Source: Candidatus Kaiserbacteria bacterium (GTDB lineage: Bacteria; Patescibacteriota; Minisyncoccia; Phycocordibacterales; UBA2100). Taken from it: DNA of 54,592 bases. Shown here piece by piece: positions 15,305-23,500 of the stretch. Position numbers and translations under genes: made by a program. The stretch covers positions 1 through 54,592 of the forward strand of contig JACRFH010000051.1 in assembly GCA_016217975.1 (NCBI GenBank), read 5' to 3'. The notes below the pieces were generated by a model. It had not been told where the DNA came from and made no database searches. It saw only the letters and a program-made list of their open reading frames with translations. Within the stretch, counting starts at the first letter, position 1; each line of letters starts with the position of its first letter.

Positions 15305-16951
15305 ATGGCAAAACAAGTACTTTTTGATGCAGACATCCGCTCCGCGCTCAAGCGCGGCGTCGACGTCGTTGCAAATGCGGTGAAAGTCACCATAGGTCCG
15401 CGAGGTCGCAATGTCGCGCTCGGGAAATCCTGGGGGGGTCCTACGATTACAAACGACGGCGTTTCTATTGCGAAGGAAATTGAGCTCGCTGACAAATTCG
15501 AGAATATGGGCGCGGCAATAGTGAAAGAAGTTGCGACTAAGACCAACGACAAGGCAGGAGATGGCACCACAACCGCAGTCGTTCTTACGCAGGCAATAGT
15601 GCATGAAGGCTTGAAGCGCACTGCGCTCGGGGCAAACGCGATGATGGTGCGACGGGGTATCGAAGCAGCCGCCAAAGACGCCGTCGAGGAATTGAAAAAG
15701 ATCGCTCGCGAAATCAAAGGCAAGAACGACATCCGGCAGGTCGCATCGATTGCGGCGGAGTCCGAGGAACTTGGCACTACCATTGCGGAGACTGTTGAAA
15801 AGGTTGGCAAGGACGGCGTTGTCACCGTCGAGGAATCGCAGTCGCTCGGTATCGAGGCGGATTTTGTCGAAGGCATGGAGTTCGACAAAGGGTACGTCTC
15901 GGCATACATGATAACGAACGCCGATCGCATGGAAGCGGAAGTCAAAGACGCGACGATATTCGTCACCGACAAGAAAATCTCGACGGTCAAAGATATCTTG
16001 CCGATACTCGAGAAAGTCGCGCAAAGCGGCAAGCGCGATCTGGTCATCATCGCAGACGATGTCGATGGCGAGGCGCTCACGACATTTGTGGTCAATAAAT
16101 TGAAGGGAGTATTTAACGTGCTCGCTGTGAAGGCCCCGGGCTATGGTGATAGAAAGAAGGAGATGCTCGCAGATATTGCAACGACGGTGGGAGGTCAGCT
16201 CGTCTCCGATGATCTCGGTATCAAGATAGAGAATGTGGAATCGAATATGCTCGGCCGCGCGAATCGCGTGGTTGCCACCAAGGACTCGACCGTGATCGTG
16301 GGTGGTAAGGGCAAGAAGGCAGACATTGCCGAGCGCGTGGCAAGCCTGCGCAAACAACTCGAGAACACGGATTCAAAATTCGACAAGGAGAAACTCGAGG
16401 AGCGCATCGCAAAGCTCTCCGGGGGTGTTGCCATTATTCGCGTCGGTGCTGCGACGGAGACCGAAATGAAATATTTGAAAGATAAAATTGAAGACGCGGT
16501 CAATGCCACCAAAGCTGCTATTGCCGAAGGAATAGTCCCGGGCGGAGGCGCAGCACTCGCAAAAGTTGCCGAGAAGCTCGGCAAAAGGCTGGATGCAAAA
16601 GCGCACGATGAGTACACCATAGGCTACCGGATTCTTCTCGCGTCCTTGAATGCGCCGCTTCTGCAGATCGCGAAAAATGCTGGGCGCGAAGACGGAGCGG
16701 TCATTTTGAAGGAAGTTGTTTCCAAAGGGGGCTCATGGGGCTTTGATGCTTCGAGCGAAACTCCAGAAGACTCGATGGTGGATATGTATGACGCGGGCAT
16801 CATTGATCCGGTGAAAGTGACGCGATCCGGTGTCGAGAATGCGGCATCAGCGGCGGCGGTCTTGCTCACCACTGAAGCAGCGGTCGCGGATATTCCTGAA
16901 GACAAGAATCCGCCAGCTGGCGGACGAGGTGGAATGCCCGACATGGAATAA
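15305..16951 (+). CDS. groEL: Chaperonin GroEL
   Basis: A 548-residue Cpn60: GVDVVANAVKVTIGPRGRNV, the ATPase motif KAGDGTTTAVVLTQAI, GYGDRKKEMLADIA, and EGIVPGGGAALAKVAE near the C terminus. Length is normal. The C-terminal tail is NPPAGGRGGMPDME, a short variant of the usual Gly-Gly-Met repeat. The PPAGG part is encoded by a 16-bp palindrome (16909-16924) shared with the gene at 3841. It forms an operon with groES. Long open frames on the opposite strand are codon-composition shadows. Confidence 0.97.
   Translation: MAKQVLFDADIRSALKRGVDVVANAVKVTIGPRGRNVALGKSWGGPTITNDGVSIAKEIELADKFENMGAAIVKEVATKTNDKAGDGTTTAVVLTQAIVHEGLKRTALGANAMMVRRGIEAAAKDAVEELKKIAREIKGKNDIRQVASIAAESEELGTTIAETVEKVGKDGVVTVEESQSLGIEADFVEGMEFDKGYVSAYMITNADRMEAEVKDATIFVTDKKISTVKDILPILEKVAQSGKRDLVIIADDVDGEALTTFVVNKLKGVFNVLAVKAPGYGDRKKEMLADIATTVGGQLVSDDLGIKIENVESNMLGRANRVVATKDSTVIVGGKGKKADIAERVASLRKQLENTDSKFDKEKLEERIAKLSGGVAIIRVGAATETEMKYLKDKIEDAVNATKAAIAEGIVPGGGAALAKVAEKLGKRLDAKAHDEYTIGYRILLASLNAPLLQIAKNAGREDGAVILKEVVSKGGSWGFDASSETPEDSMVDMYDAGIIDPVKVTRSGVENAASAAAVLLTTEAAVADIPEDKNPPAGGRGGMPDME
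16909..16924. repeat. 16-bp perfect palindrome, copy 2 (inside groEL)
   Basis: TCCGCCAGCTGGCGGA, identical to 4152-4167. It encodes the PPAGG of the GroEL C-terminal tail, a tolerant site for insertion. Confidence 0.6.
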
Positions 16952-16966
16952 TGGTACGATAGAGGA

Positions 16967-17953
16967 ATGCCGAAGTTCGGTCTTCTTATCGTTTTCGTTC
17001 TTTTTATTTTTCCTGCCGTTGTTTTTGCGGAGAATACCGAAGCCGATCAGCAGTGTCCGCCGGGCGGCACTGTCGGGCAGCCGTGCAAGGATACGACCAA
17101 TGGCTATGTGACGAGCGGCCATTGCACGCACATCAATATATGTAAGGCTGATAGTTGGAACAAGAATCCGCCAAAAGGTTGCGGCAGCTCCGGCAACATT
17201 TACGCGCCGACTGCCGACTGCCCGAAGGGCCCCGTGATCCCAAATGGCACAAAGCCTCCGCCGTCGGTGGGCATGACACCTACTTCCACTCCCTCAAGTG
17301 GCGCGACAATCTCTTCTGATCTCTTTGGTCAGGCGTTCTCGACAACGACCGGAAATTTTTATATGCCATCCAATACGGTCTCAACGACGAGTGAAAACGG
17401 CATCGAATTTTTCATAAGCGGCAATGAAAAGCTGCCCGGGGGAACGGCGCTCACGCCGGAGCCTCCTCCACCTCCTCCGAGAAGCGCTCTTGGCTCTCCC
17501 GTAGGGCTCGCGCCCGGGGGGAATCCCAAAGCCGCGGAAGGCTATGCGCCAACCTACGGCGGGTTTGCGCCGAGCCCGGTATCATTTGCACTTCCGCCGG
17601 GACAGAGTGCTTCGCAAGGATCCGACTTCAGGCAATTTGTGCAAAATGCAGTAAATGCGCTCACTGTGCATCTTGTCGACAGTTTAATGCGGCTTACGGG
17701 CGCGGGAAATGTCGAACTTGTTCCAGCTGGAATATCCGCGCTCGCGGTGATCACGCCAGCGCAAAGTCTGTACGAGCAAGCGAATGGCGCAGATCTTTCA
17801 CCGTATGTCGTACCCAATTGGAACGCGCGGGTCGCAACTACGTTTCCCGGTATTGAGGCAACTCCGAGGCAGCGTTTCCAAGATGCGTTTTCGGCCCTCA
17901 AAGCAGATATATATGCGTTCGTCCAGAAATTATTTTTGTCATTCGGGCTATGA
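16967..17953 (+). CDS. Secreted Cys-rich, Pro-rich protein of unknown function
   Basis: A 328-residue exported protein. The signal peptide is FGLLIVFVLFIFPAVVFA with cleavage after about residue 21. A Cys-rich module follows (CPPGGTVGQPCKDTTNGY, CTHINICKAD, a later CG), then Pro/Thr/Ser-rich low-complexity sequence and a C-terminal helical region ending ADIYAFVQKLFLSFGL. The layout (signal peptide, small Cys module, Pro-rich middle, hydrophobic end) is shared with the next gene and with the giant protein, suggesting a family of cell-surface components. TACGAT at 16955-16960 lies 6 nt before the ATG, consistent with a leaderless mRNA. The stop overlaps the next start in ATGA. No known domain was recognised. 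Confidence 0.7.
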   Translation: MPKFGLLIVFVLFIFPAVVFAENTEADQQCPPGGTVGQPCKDTTNGYVTSGHCTHINICKADSWNKNPPKGCGSSGNIYAPTADCPKGPVIPNGTKPPPSVGMTPTSTPSSGATISSDLFGQAFSTTTGNFYMPSNTVSTTSENGIEFFISGNEKLPGGTALTPEPPPPPPRSALGSPVGLAPGGNPKAAEGYAPTYGGFAPSPVSFALPPGQSASQGSDFRQFVQNAVNALTVHLVDSLMRLTGAGNVELVPAGISALAVITPAQSLYEQANGADLSPYVVPNWNARVATTFPGIEATPRQRFQDAFSALKADIYAFVQKLFLSFGL

Positions 17954-19548
17954 ATCGTTTTCTCATTGTTGCGGCACTCCTTCTGCTTTCGCCTTTGTTC
18001 ACGCATGCGGCAGAATCTCCAATAAAGGATTGTCGGGTGAAAGCAAATGACGACTCGTATATGTATGAAGGCAAGCTGTGTGCGGGCGCTCTCTCCACGC
18101 AGGGCACCTGCAAAAGCGGCGCATGCGTGCTCGATTCCAAAGACGTTGTTCCGATTGATTCGAGCGGAGCGATGATTCCGCAACCACAGGTGCCACTCGC
18201 GCAGCCGGTAGATATGCCGACACCTGGGCTTGGCGTATCAATTCTCGATGCGGCGCTTCAGCAGCCATTTGAACAAGCGTTTGGTCCAGGCTCGCACTCG
18301 GTCGACCAAGCGCGTATTGATTCAGCTGCACAGCGCCTGCAAGAAGCGTTCGATCGCTTGCAAAATGACCCCGCGAATTACTCGACGCATTTTGACGAAG
18401 TACGTGCCGCGCAAGAAGACCTCGCGCGCGCGAAACGTCTTATGGATAATCCCGCGCCCGCGCTCAAAGACTATATCCGTGAATTCATCGCGCCGAGGAT
18501 CACGCCGACGGAACTTGTGCCTGGCGGGGAGAAAGCGCCCGTCCGTCTCTACGAATGGATCAACAATTTCGGATCTACCTTTGGTGCGACGCAGGTGGCC
18601 GAGAATCCTTCTGGGGCGACGCTCACAGATGTCTCTCCTGCCGCGCCTACCTTTGAAGAGAGGTACAATGATTTTCTAGCAAGATTAGATCAACTCGACA
18701 AAAGTGCGGCGGAGACGGAGAAGACTTTGTTAGAATATCAAAAACGACTCGAAGCAGAAATACGCGGACTCGACAAGATGATCGCATTATTCCCGCGAAG
18801 TGGCGGGACACCTCCGACTCCCGCGTGGCTCGATACTCTCGACAAGCTTCTGGGGATTGGTCCTAGCGCGCCACTTCCTACGATTCCGCTTCTCGACCAA
18901 CTTACGCGCAATCTCTCCCTTGTGCCGGGCGCCAGTGCGCCCAGCGCGCCGCCACAATTGCCTACGCCATTTGAACTCGGGCCGGCATTTTCCGTCGAAG
19001 GCCTAACGTTTTCGCCGCCGCTTCTCGTTCAGTCATTGTTTTCTTCGAGTCCTCCCGCATCTGTGCCAGATACGGTTGTATTGCAACAGCTACCATGGAC
19101 AGGCGAGACCAATCTCACGGAAGCCGATCTGCAGGCAATGCTTGATGCGGAGAAAAAGAATCTCCCCCTTCCACCAATCGCCAATTCAAAATTCTCATCG
19201 AGTCCTCCGCAGATGCTTCCTCCTACGGTCGCATTTACGCCTCTTCCAAATCCCGCACCGATCCCGACGATCGTGGCGGTACCTCTCCCGAGTCCAATTG
19301 AGACAGCAAGTCCTGCCCCTTCATACTCAACATCTCTTCCGAGTCCTTCCGCAATCGGCACCTCGCTGGGCGGTACAATGAATTGGATTCCGTTTCTCAC
19401 GGCACTGCTTAATTTCTACAATGCGCTTAACGGATGGTTTGCAACCCTTGTCTCACAGCCAAGCCGATCCATGCCCCCGGCACCAATCACCCCGAAACCC
19501 ATCTCGACCTCGACTCCCGCCACTTCGACTCCATCGCAAGCGCGCTAG
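17950..19548 (+). CDS. Secreted Cys-module/coiled-coil protein of unknown function
   Basis: A 532-residue exported protein. Its signal peptide is FLIVAALLLLSPLFTHAA. The next part, KLCAGALSTQGTCKSGACVL then DSKDVVPIDSSGAM, resembles the corresponding part of the giant protein (CKGKCIVDKEKAICKLDDKN then IVPTTKDG), so the two are probably paralogous at the N terminus. Residues about 110-160 and 235-270 are coiled coil (RLDQLDKSAAETEKTLLEYQ). The C-terminal 250 residues are Pro/Ser/Thr-rich with a hydrophobic patch (NWIPFLTALLNFYNALNGWF). It is translationally coupled to the upstream gene. Role unknown, with surface localisation inferred. Confidence 0.7.
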   Translation: MNRFLIVAALLLLSPLFTHAAESPIKDCRVKANDDSYMYEGKLCAGALSTQGTCKSGACVLDSKDVVPIDSSGAMIPQPQVPLAQPVDMPTPGLGVSILDAALQQPFEQAFGPGSHSVDQARIDSAAQRLQEAFDRLQNDPANYSTHFDEVRAAQEDLARAKRLMDNPAPALKDYIREFIAPRITPTELVPGGEKAPVRLYEWINNFGSTFGATQVAENPSGATLTDVSPAAPTFEERYNDFLARLDQLDKSAAETEKTLLEYQKRLEAEIRGLDKMIALFPRSGGTPPTPAWLDTLDKLLGIGPSAPLPTIPLLDQLTRNLSLVPGASAPSAPPQLPTPFELGPAFSVEGLTFSPPLLVQSLFSSSPPASVPDTVVLQQLPWTGETNLTEADLQAMLDAEKKNLPLPPIANSKFSSSPPQMLPPTVAFTPLPNPAPIPTIVAVPLPSPIETASPAPSYSTSLPSPSAIGTSLGGTMNWIPFLTALLNFYNALNGWFATLVSQPSRSMPPAPITPKPISTSTPATSTPSQAR

Positions 19549-19612
19549 CAGTAGCCGGAATAAATCTGTGAATTGCAGACGTCACCGGGCGCGATATAAT
19601 TCAAAATAGAAG

Positions 19613-19654
19613 TTTTTGGAGGCTCAAAAGCGCCGCGCGTGGCGTTGCCAAAAA
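19613..19654. terminator. Possible bidirectional terminator hairpin
   Basis: TTTTTGG (19613-19619) pairs with CCAAAAA (19648-19654), and inside them AGCGCC-GCGCGT-GGCGTT forms a GC-rich stem. It lies between two convergent genes, downstream of both stops. A T run is available on both strands, so it could end transcription from either side. Confidence 0.5.
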
Positions 19655-19672
19655 ACTGATTGGTTCCAGCCG

Positions 19673-19701
19673 AAATGTAGGACACCCGATGTCCTACATT
19701 T
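19673..19701. repeat. RAYT-associated palindrome, copy 1
   Basis: AAATGTAGGACA-CCCGA-TGTCCTACATTT: 12-bp perfect arms and a 5-nt loop. Its left arm supplies the final Met codon and TAG stop of the transposase gene. The arms contain GTAG, the tetranucleotide found at the foot of REP elements recognised by RAYT proteins. Confidence 0.85.
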
Positions 19702-20356
19702 CTATGGTTCTGCTTTTGCCTGCGATAATGGGAGACGAAATGATCCGTGCGATCTCTTTCTCTTGACGCTTTGGAGCGCCGAGTACGCTCGAGAGCAGCG
19801 ATGTTTCGATCACGGATGGAAAATTCTTCATACCCATATAATCTTGAAAACTGCTCCAGCGATACGCGTGAAGTTGCGTAATCGCTTTTTTAATGTCTTT
19901 TACTATGCCTTGGCGCCATGCTGGCATTGAGAGATCGAGGGGATTGAGGTGGATATAGAAGGGCATATAGAGGAAATGCGCGTCGCGCTCGATTCTTTTC
20001 TTGCGATACGTTCCTTGCCAGAGATACCCCGTTCGGCTGTATTTCTCATTGAAGAATCTGGCGTATCCCATCCCGAGTTTTTGTGCGAACAAGGATATAT
20101 TTGCAGCGTCATCGTCTGTGGCCGATATGAGCAGGTGGTAGTGATTGGGCATAAGGCACCAAGCGTGGATTTTCACAAGAGGCTCCCGAATATGTCCGGC
20201 AGGATATGTATTCCCCCTTGAATGTAGCAAATAATTCGGCGCGGTTTTACGATCATTAAAGACATACAATCCATGCACGAAGCGTGCCCGATCTCCATCG
20301 TCCAAGAAAACAGTACGCTTTTCAACACCGCGATTGTAGATGTGATAGAGCGTCAT
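19694..20356 (-). CDS. REP-associated tyrosine transposase (RAYT, Y1/HUH family)
   Basis: A 220-residue IS200-like Y1 transposase of the RAYT class. Evidence: LYHIYNRGVEKRTVF at the N terminus, the HUH motif in HAWCLMPNHYHLLI, and the helix with candidate nucleophile Tyr in MGYARFFNEKYSRTG followed by YLWQGTYRKKRIE. Such proteins nick single-stranded REP hairpins and are thought to disperse them. The frame is open to 20449, but the domain starts at the ATG at 20356. The longer start would run through a palindrome copy. Three copies of one palindrome flank the gene. It lies between two members of the secreted-protein island and probably inserted there. Confidence 0.9.
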   Translation of the reverse strand: MTLYHIYNRGVEKRTVFLDDGDRARFVHGLYVFNDRKTAPNYLLHSRGNTYPAGHIREPLVKIHAWCLMPNHYHLLISATDDDAANISLFAQKLGMGYARFFNEKYSRTGYLWQGTYRKKRIERDAHFLYMPFYIHLNPLDLSMPAWRQGIVKDIKKAITQLHAYRWSSFQDYMGMKNFPSVIETSLLSSVLGAPKRQEKEIARIISSPIIAGKSRTIEM

Positions 20357-20368
20357 CAGAGCATTGTA

Positions 20369-20393
20369 ATGTAGGACACCCGATGTCCTACAT
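20369..20393. repeat. RAYT-associated palindrome, copy 2
   Basis: ATGTAGGACA-CCCGA-TGTCCTACAT, 10-bp arms, same loop orientation as copy 1. It lies 13 nt upstream of the transposase start. Confidence 0.85.
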
Positions 20394-20436
20394 GGAGATG
20401 GGGATAATGAGAAATTTCGAGACAGCAGAACGGGTA

Positions 20437-20465
20437 AAATGTAGGACATCGGGTGTCCTACATTT
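20437..20465. repeat. RAYT-associated palindrome, copy 3 (inverted)
   Basis: AAATGTAGGACA-TCGGG-TGTCCTACATTT, 12-bp arms. The loop is the reverse complement of copies 1 and 2, so this copy is in opposite orientation. With copy 2 (43 nt away) it forms a paired, BIME-like unit. It ends 124 nt before the giant gene. Confidence 0.85.
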
Positions 20466-20589
20466 GAGTGGCTATGTGGTTATGTGGAGCGTGAGGCGGG
20501 GCAAAAGATACGTCGGCGACAGTTTCCCACAATTCTTCCCGATTTGTGCGATTTTTGCCTCAAAACCGAGGTAAAATTACACCACCGCT

Positions 20590-23500
20590 ATGTCCGCATT
20601 CAGGGGCTTCTTTGTACGCGTATTTTTTGTCCCACTTCTTACGTTTTCGTTTGTCGGCGCACCAGTCTTACAACCGATTTCTCTGGGGGCGCAACTAATA
20701 CTGAAGCCTTCGGTCGCGCACGCGCAAGCAGTGGGCGCGGGCTGTGAACCTATTAAAGACAAAGACGGTAAGGTTACCGGTGCCAAGAACGTATCATGCA
20801 AAGGGAAATGCATTGTCGATAAGGAGAAGGCGATATGTAAGCTCGACGACAAGAATATTGTGCCAACGACCAAAGACGGCCAGCCAATCGAGGTCAAGAA
20901 ACTTCAGAGCGATTATGACGCGGCCAAGAAACAAGCTGATGAATTGAACACCAAGTGGAATGATTCGACAGATCCTACGAATCCAGATTTTAAAGATCCC
21001 ACTCTTGGTAAAGAAGCCGAAGCAGCCGGCGCAAAAGCACTTGAGGCGAAGATGAAACTTGAATCTGCGCTCTCGCAGATAGAGGCAATTGCTAATCCTC
21101 CCGATCCAACAATAACAAAACCAACAAGGCCAAATCTTCGTTTCGGACCTGGTACACCACTACCTGGAAGTAATGGGGCGGTAATTCTCACCCCTCCAAA
21201 TCCTGGTGACTTGCCAGCTTCGGGCGGTAACCCGAATGACAATGGCGCTCCGCTTGGGACTTCTCCATTGACCGGATTCGGCGCGGATACACCGGCACCG
21301 AATAGAAGTGTTCTTGATTCGATGGAAATTCAAGATTATTGGCAAAAGGCAGAGGAAGGACTGAAAGCAGCCGCCGACAAAGTATCTAACGCGCTCACTA
21401 ATCTTTCAGACAAAGCTCTCGCTGCGTATGACAGCTTCTATTCGCCTAAAGATGCGCCGCGATATCCGTATCTTGCAGACGACGGGATTTTCTATAAAGA
21501 CAGCATGAAGACCGAGATTGCGACGAAAGAGCAGATGGACATGCTCAAGTGGTCTCCGACGGGCAAAAGTGAATCATTCGCGTCAAAGGAACTTACCGAA
21601 GAAGATGTAGCAAAGAGTAAATTAAAAGGATTGCAATACGGACGCCAGGAGGCGTACGGCGGTTTGCAGAGTGCGAGAGAGGATCTAGAAGGTGGGTACG
21701 ACAAAAGCGCTGATGGAAAATATACGTGTACGTTCAAAGCACAATGCGAACAGCTCAACGCAGATATCGCCGCGTACAACGATGCGCTCAAGAAAGCGCT
21801 CGAGGCTGACAGTTCGTACATGGATTATTACAGTTCGCTTCCGCCTGCGCTCGCGAGCGACCTATCACAGCAAGGCGGCACGGGACAAAGCGGTCCGCCT
21901 GCACCGATTGATCCAAATGCCGTCGATCCGCAGTTGAAACCACTGGTCGAGGCATTGAATAGCGGCGATATTGCGAAGGCCCAGGAAGTAATGAAGCAGT
22001 TGGGACCTCTCTCGCAAGACGTGCAGGAATATCTCGGCCGCACACTTGCGGCCAACGGCATCAATATAGATCCCAATACAAAGGAACTCGTTGCGCCAAT
22101 ATACGCAAATCCCGATTGGGCCAAGCAGCTCGCCATTGGCCAAGAATTTCAGAACGAGCTCGGACAAATATCTCGCGTCGCTAGTGACCAACTCATCGGT
22201 GCCGCGTATGCGCAAGCGCAAGAACAGGCGCGGCTTGCGGAGGCGCAGGCAAAAGCAGCAGCGTTGACAGAGGCAGACGTGGCTCTCACCGATCGCGCAT
22301 CATTACAAGCTGATCAAGAAAAAGAATTTCTGCAGGCAAGGATAGATAAGAACAATGAAATCATAAAAACACTTGCACAAAACAGACTTGTACCGGACCC
22401 GAATAATCCGGGGAAGACAATAACAGCGAAAGCGCTCGAAAATAGGCTCACGGCGCAAAATAATGCGGCGCAAGCTCGGATCGAGGCGCTTGATGCAATG
22501 TCTGCGATCATCAATTCAAACGATCCGCTTTCGGATTATGTTGCAGAGAAATATCTTCAGGCGGACAATCTGCCCGTCCAGGAAGATCCCCAGGGACTAT
22601 ATGCAACGCAGACGAAATTCGGGAAGGATCAGATGTTAAAACAAATACAGGCGATCGAAGAAGAAGAACGCCGGCTTGAAGTCCTCCAGAGTCGGACGGG
22701 CGATGTATTTTCAGGACCTTCAAGAGCGGCGCTCGCAGATCAACAAGCGCGCATTGATGCGGCGCGTCAGATTCTTTCGGAAGTCGTAGATGCAACACCA
22801 TACAGTGCGGAGACTCAACATGCACTAGATAGATTTTCTGGAAATGGAAATTGGTATGAACGCGCTCTTGATTCAATGAGCGCCAAGATACAGGACCTCA
22901 TGGCCTTCAATCGTGATTTGTCAGGCGGTACAAGTGCTGTATTGGGATTTGGCGCAAATTTGGCCGAAACCGCAGTTCGTGATTTGGGAATTGTGACGTT
23001 CAATCCCACAGCACAAGATGTCGTAGGAGCTCTTGGATCCATCAGCACCGATCAGAGCTTGACGTACGGCATCGCATTTGGAAATACCGTACTCAACGGA
23101 GTAATCGTCGGTCAAGTCGGACTCGGTATAGCTCGAGGCATCGGGACGGCCATCGAAGCCACGAGTATTCTGCGATTTGGAAACGACAGTCTTGGGGCAC
23201 TGCCCGGAGTTTCTCGTTTGGCCGATGGAAGCTATGTATTGGCGACGGACTATGTTCGCGTTGAATCTTCGTTGTCGCGCAGCCTTCTCGCAGCGAAATT
23301 CGATGAAGTTAAATTGACAGCGCAAGAAGCGTTGGTAGAAGCGGGATATACCCCCGAGAGAGCACAAGCGCTTGTGCGCGACGGAGCAGAAGGTCGCCCC
23401 CTTCCGAGCGCCGCAGACCGGGTTGGACTACTCGAGGCAGGTGTACCTCCAGAACAGGCGGCTCGGATGATAGCGGATGATGCGGGAGCCCTGCGCCAAG

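Noticed and set aside
15290-16357. 355-codon open frame antisense to groEL
   Set aside because: It is a mirror of groEL codon structure, has low-complexity composition, no start signals and no recognisable domain.
20357-20465. Upstream extension of the transposase frame to 20449
   Set aside because: The extra codons run through palindrome copy 2 and part of copy 3, and the conserved domain starts at the ATG at 20356.
19673-20465. CRISPR array
   Set aside because: The repeats are perfect hairpins at irregular distances around a transposase. No spacer-repeat periodicity and no cas genes anywhere in the window.
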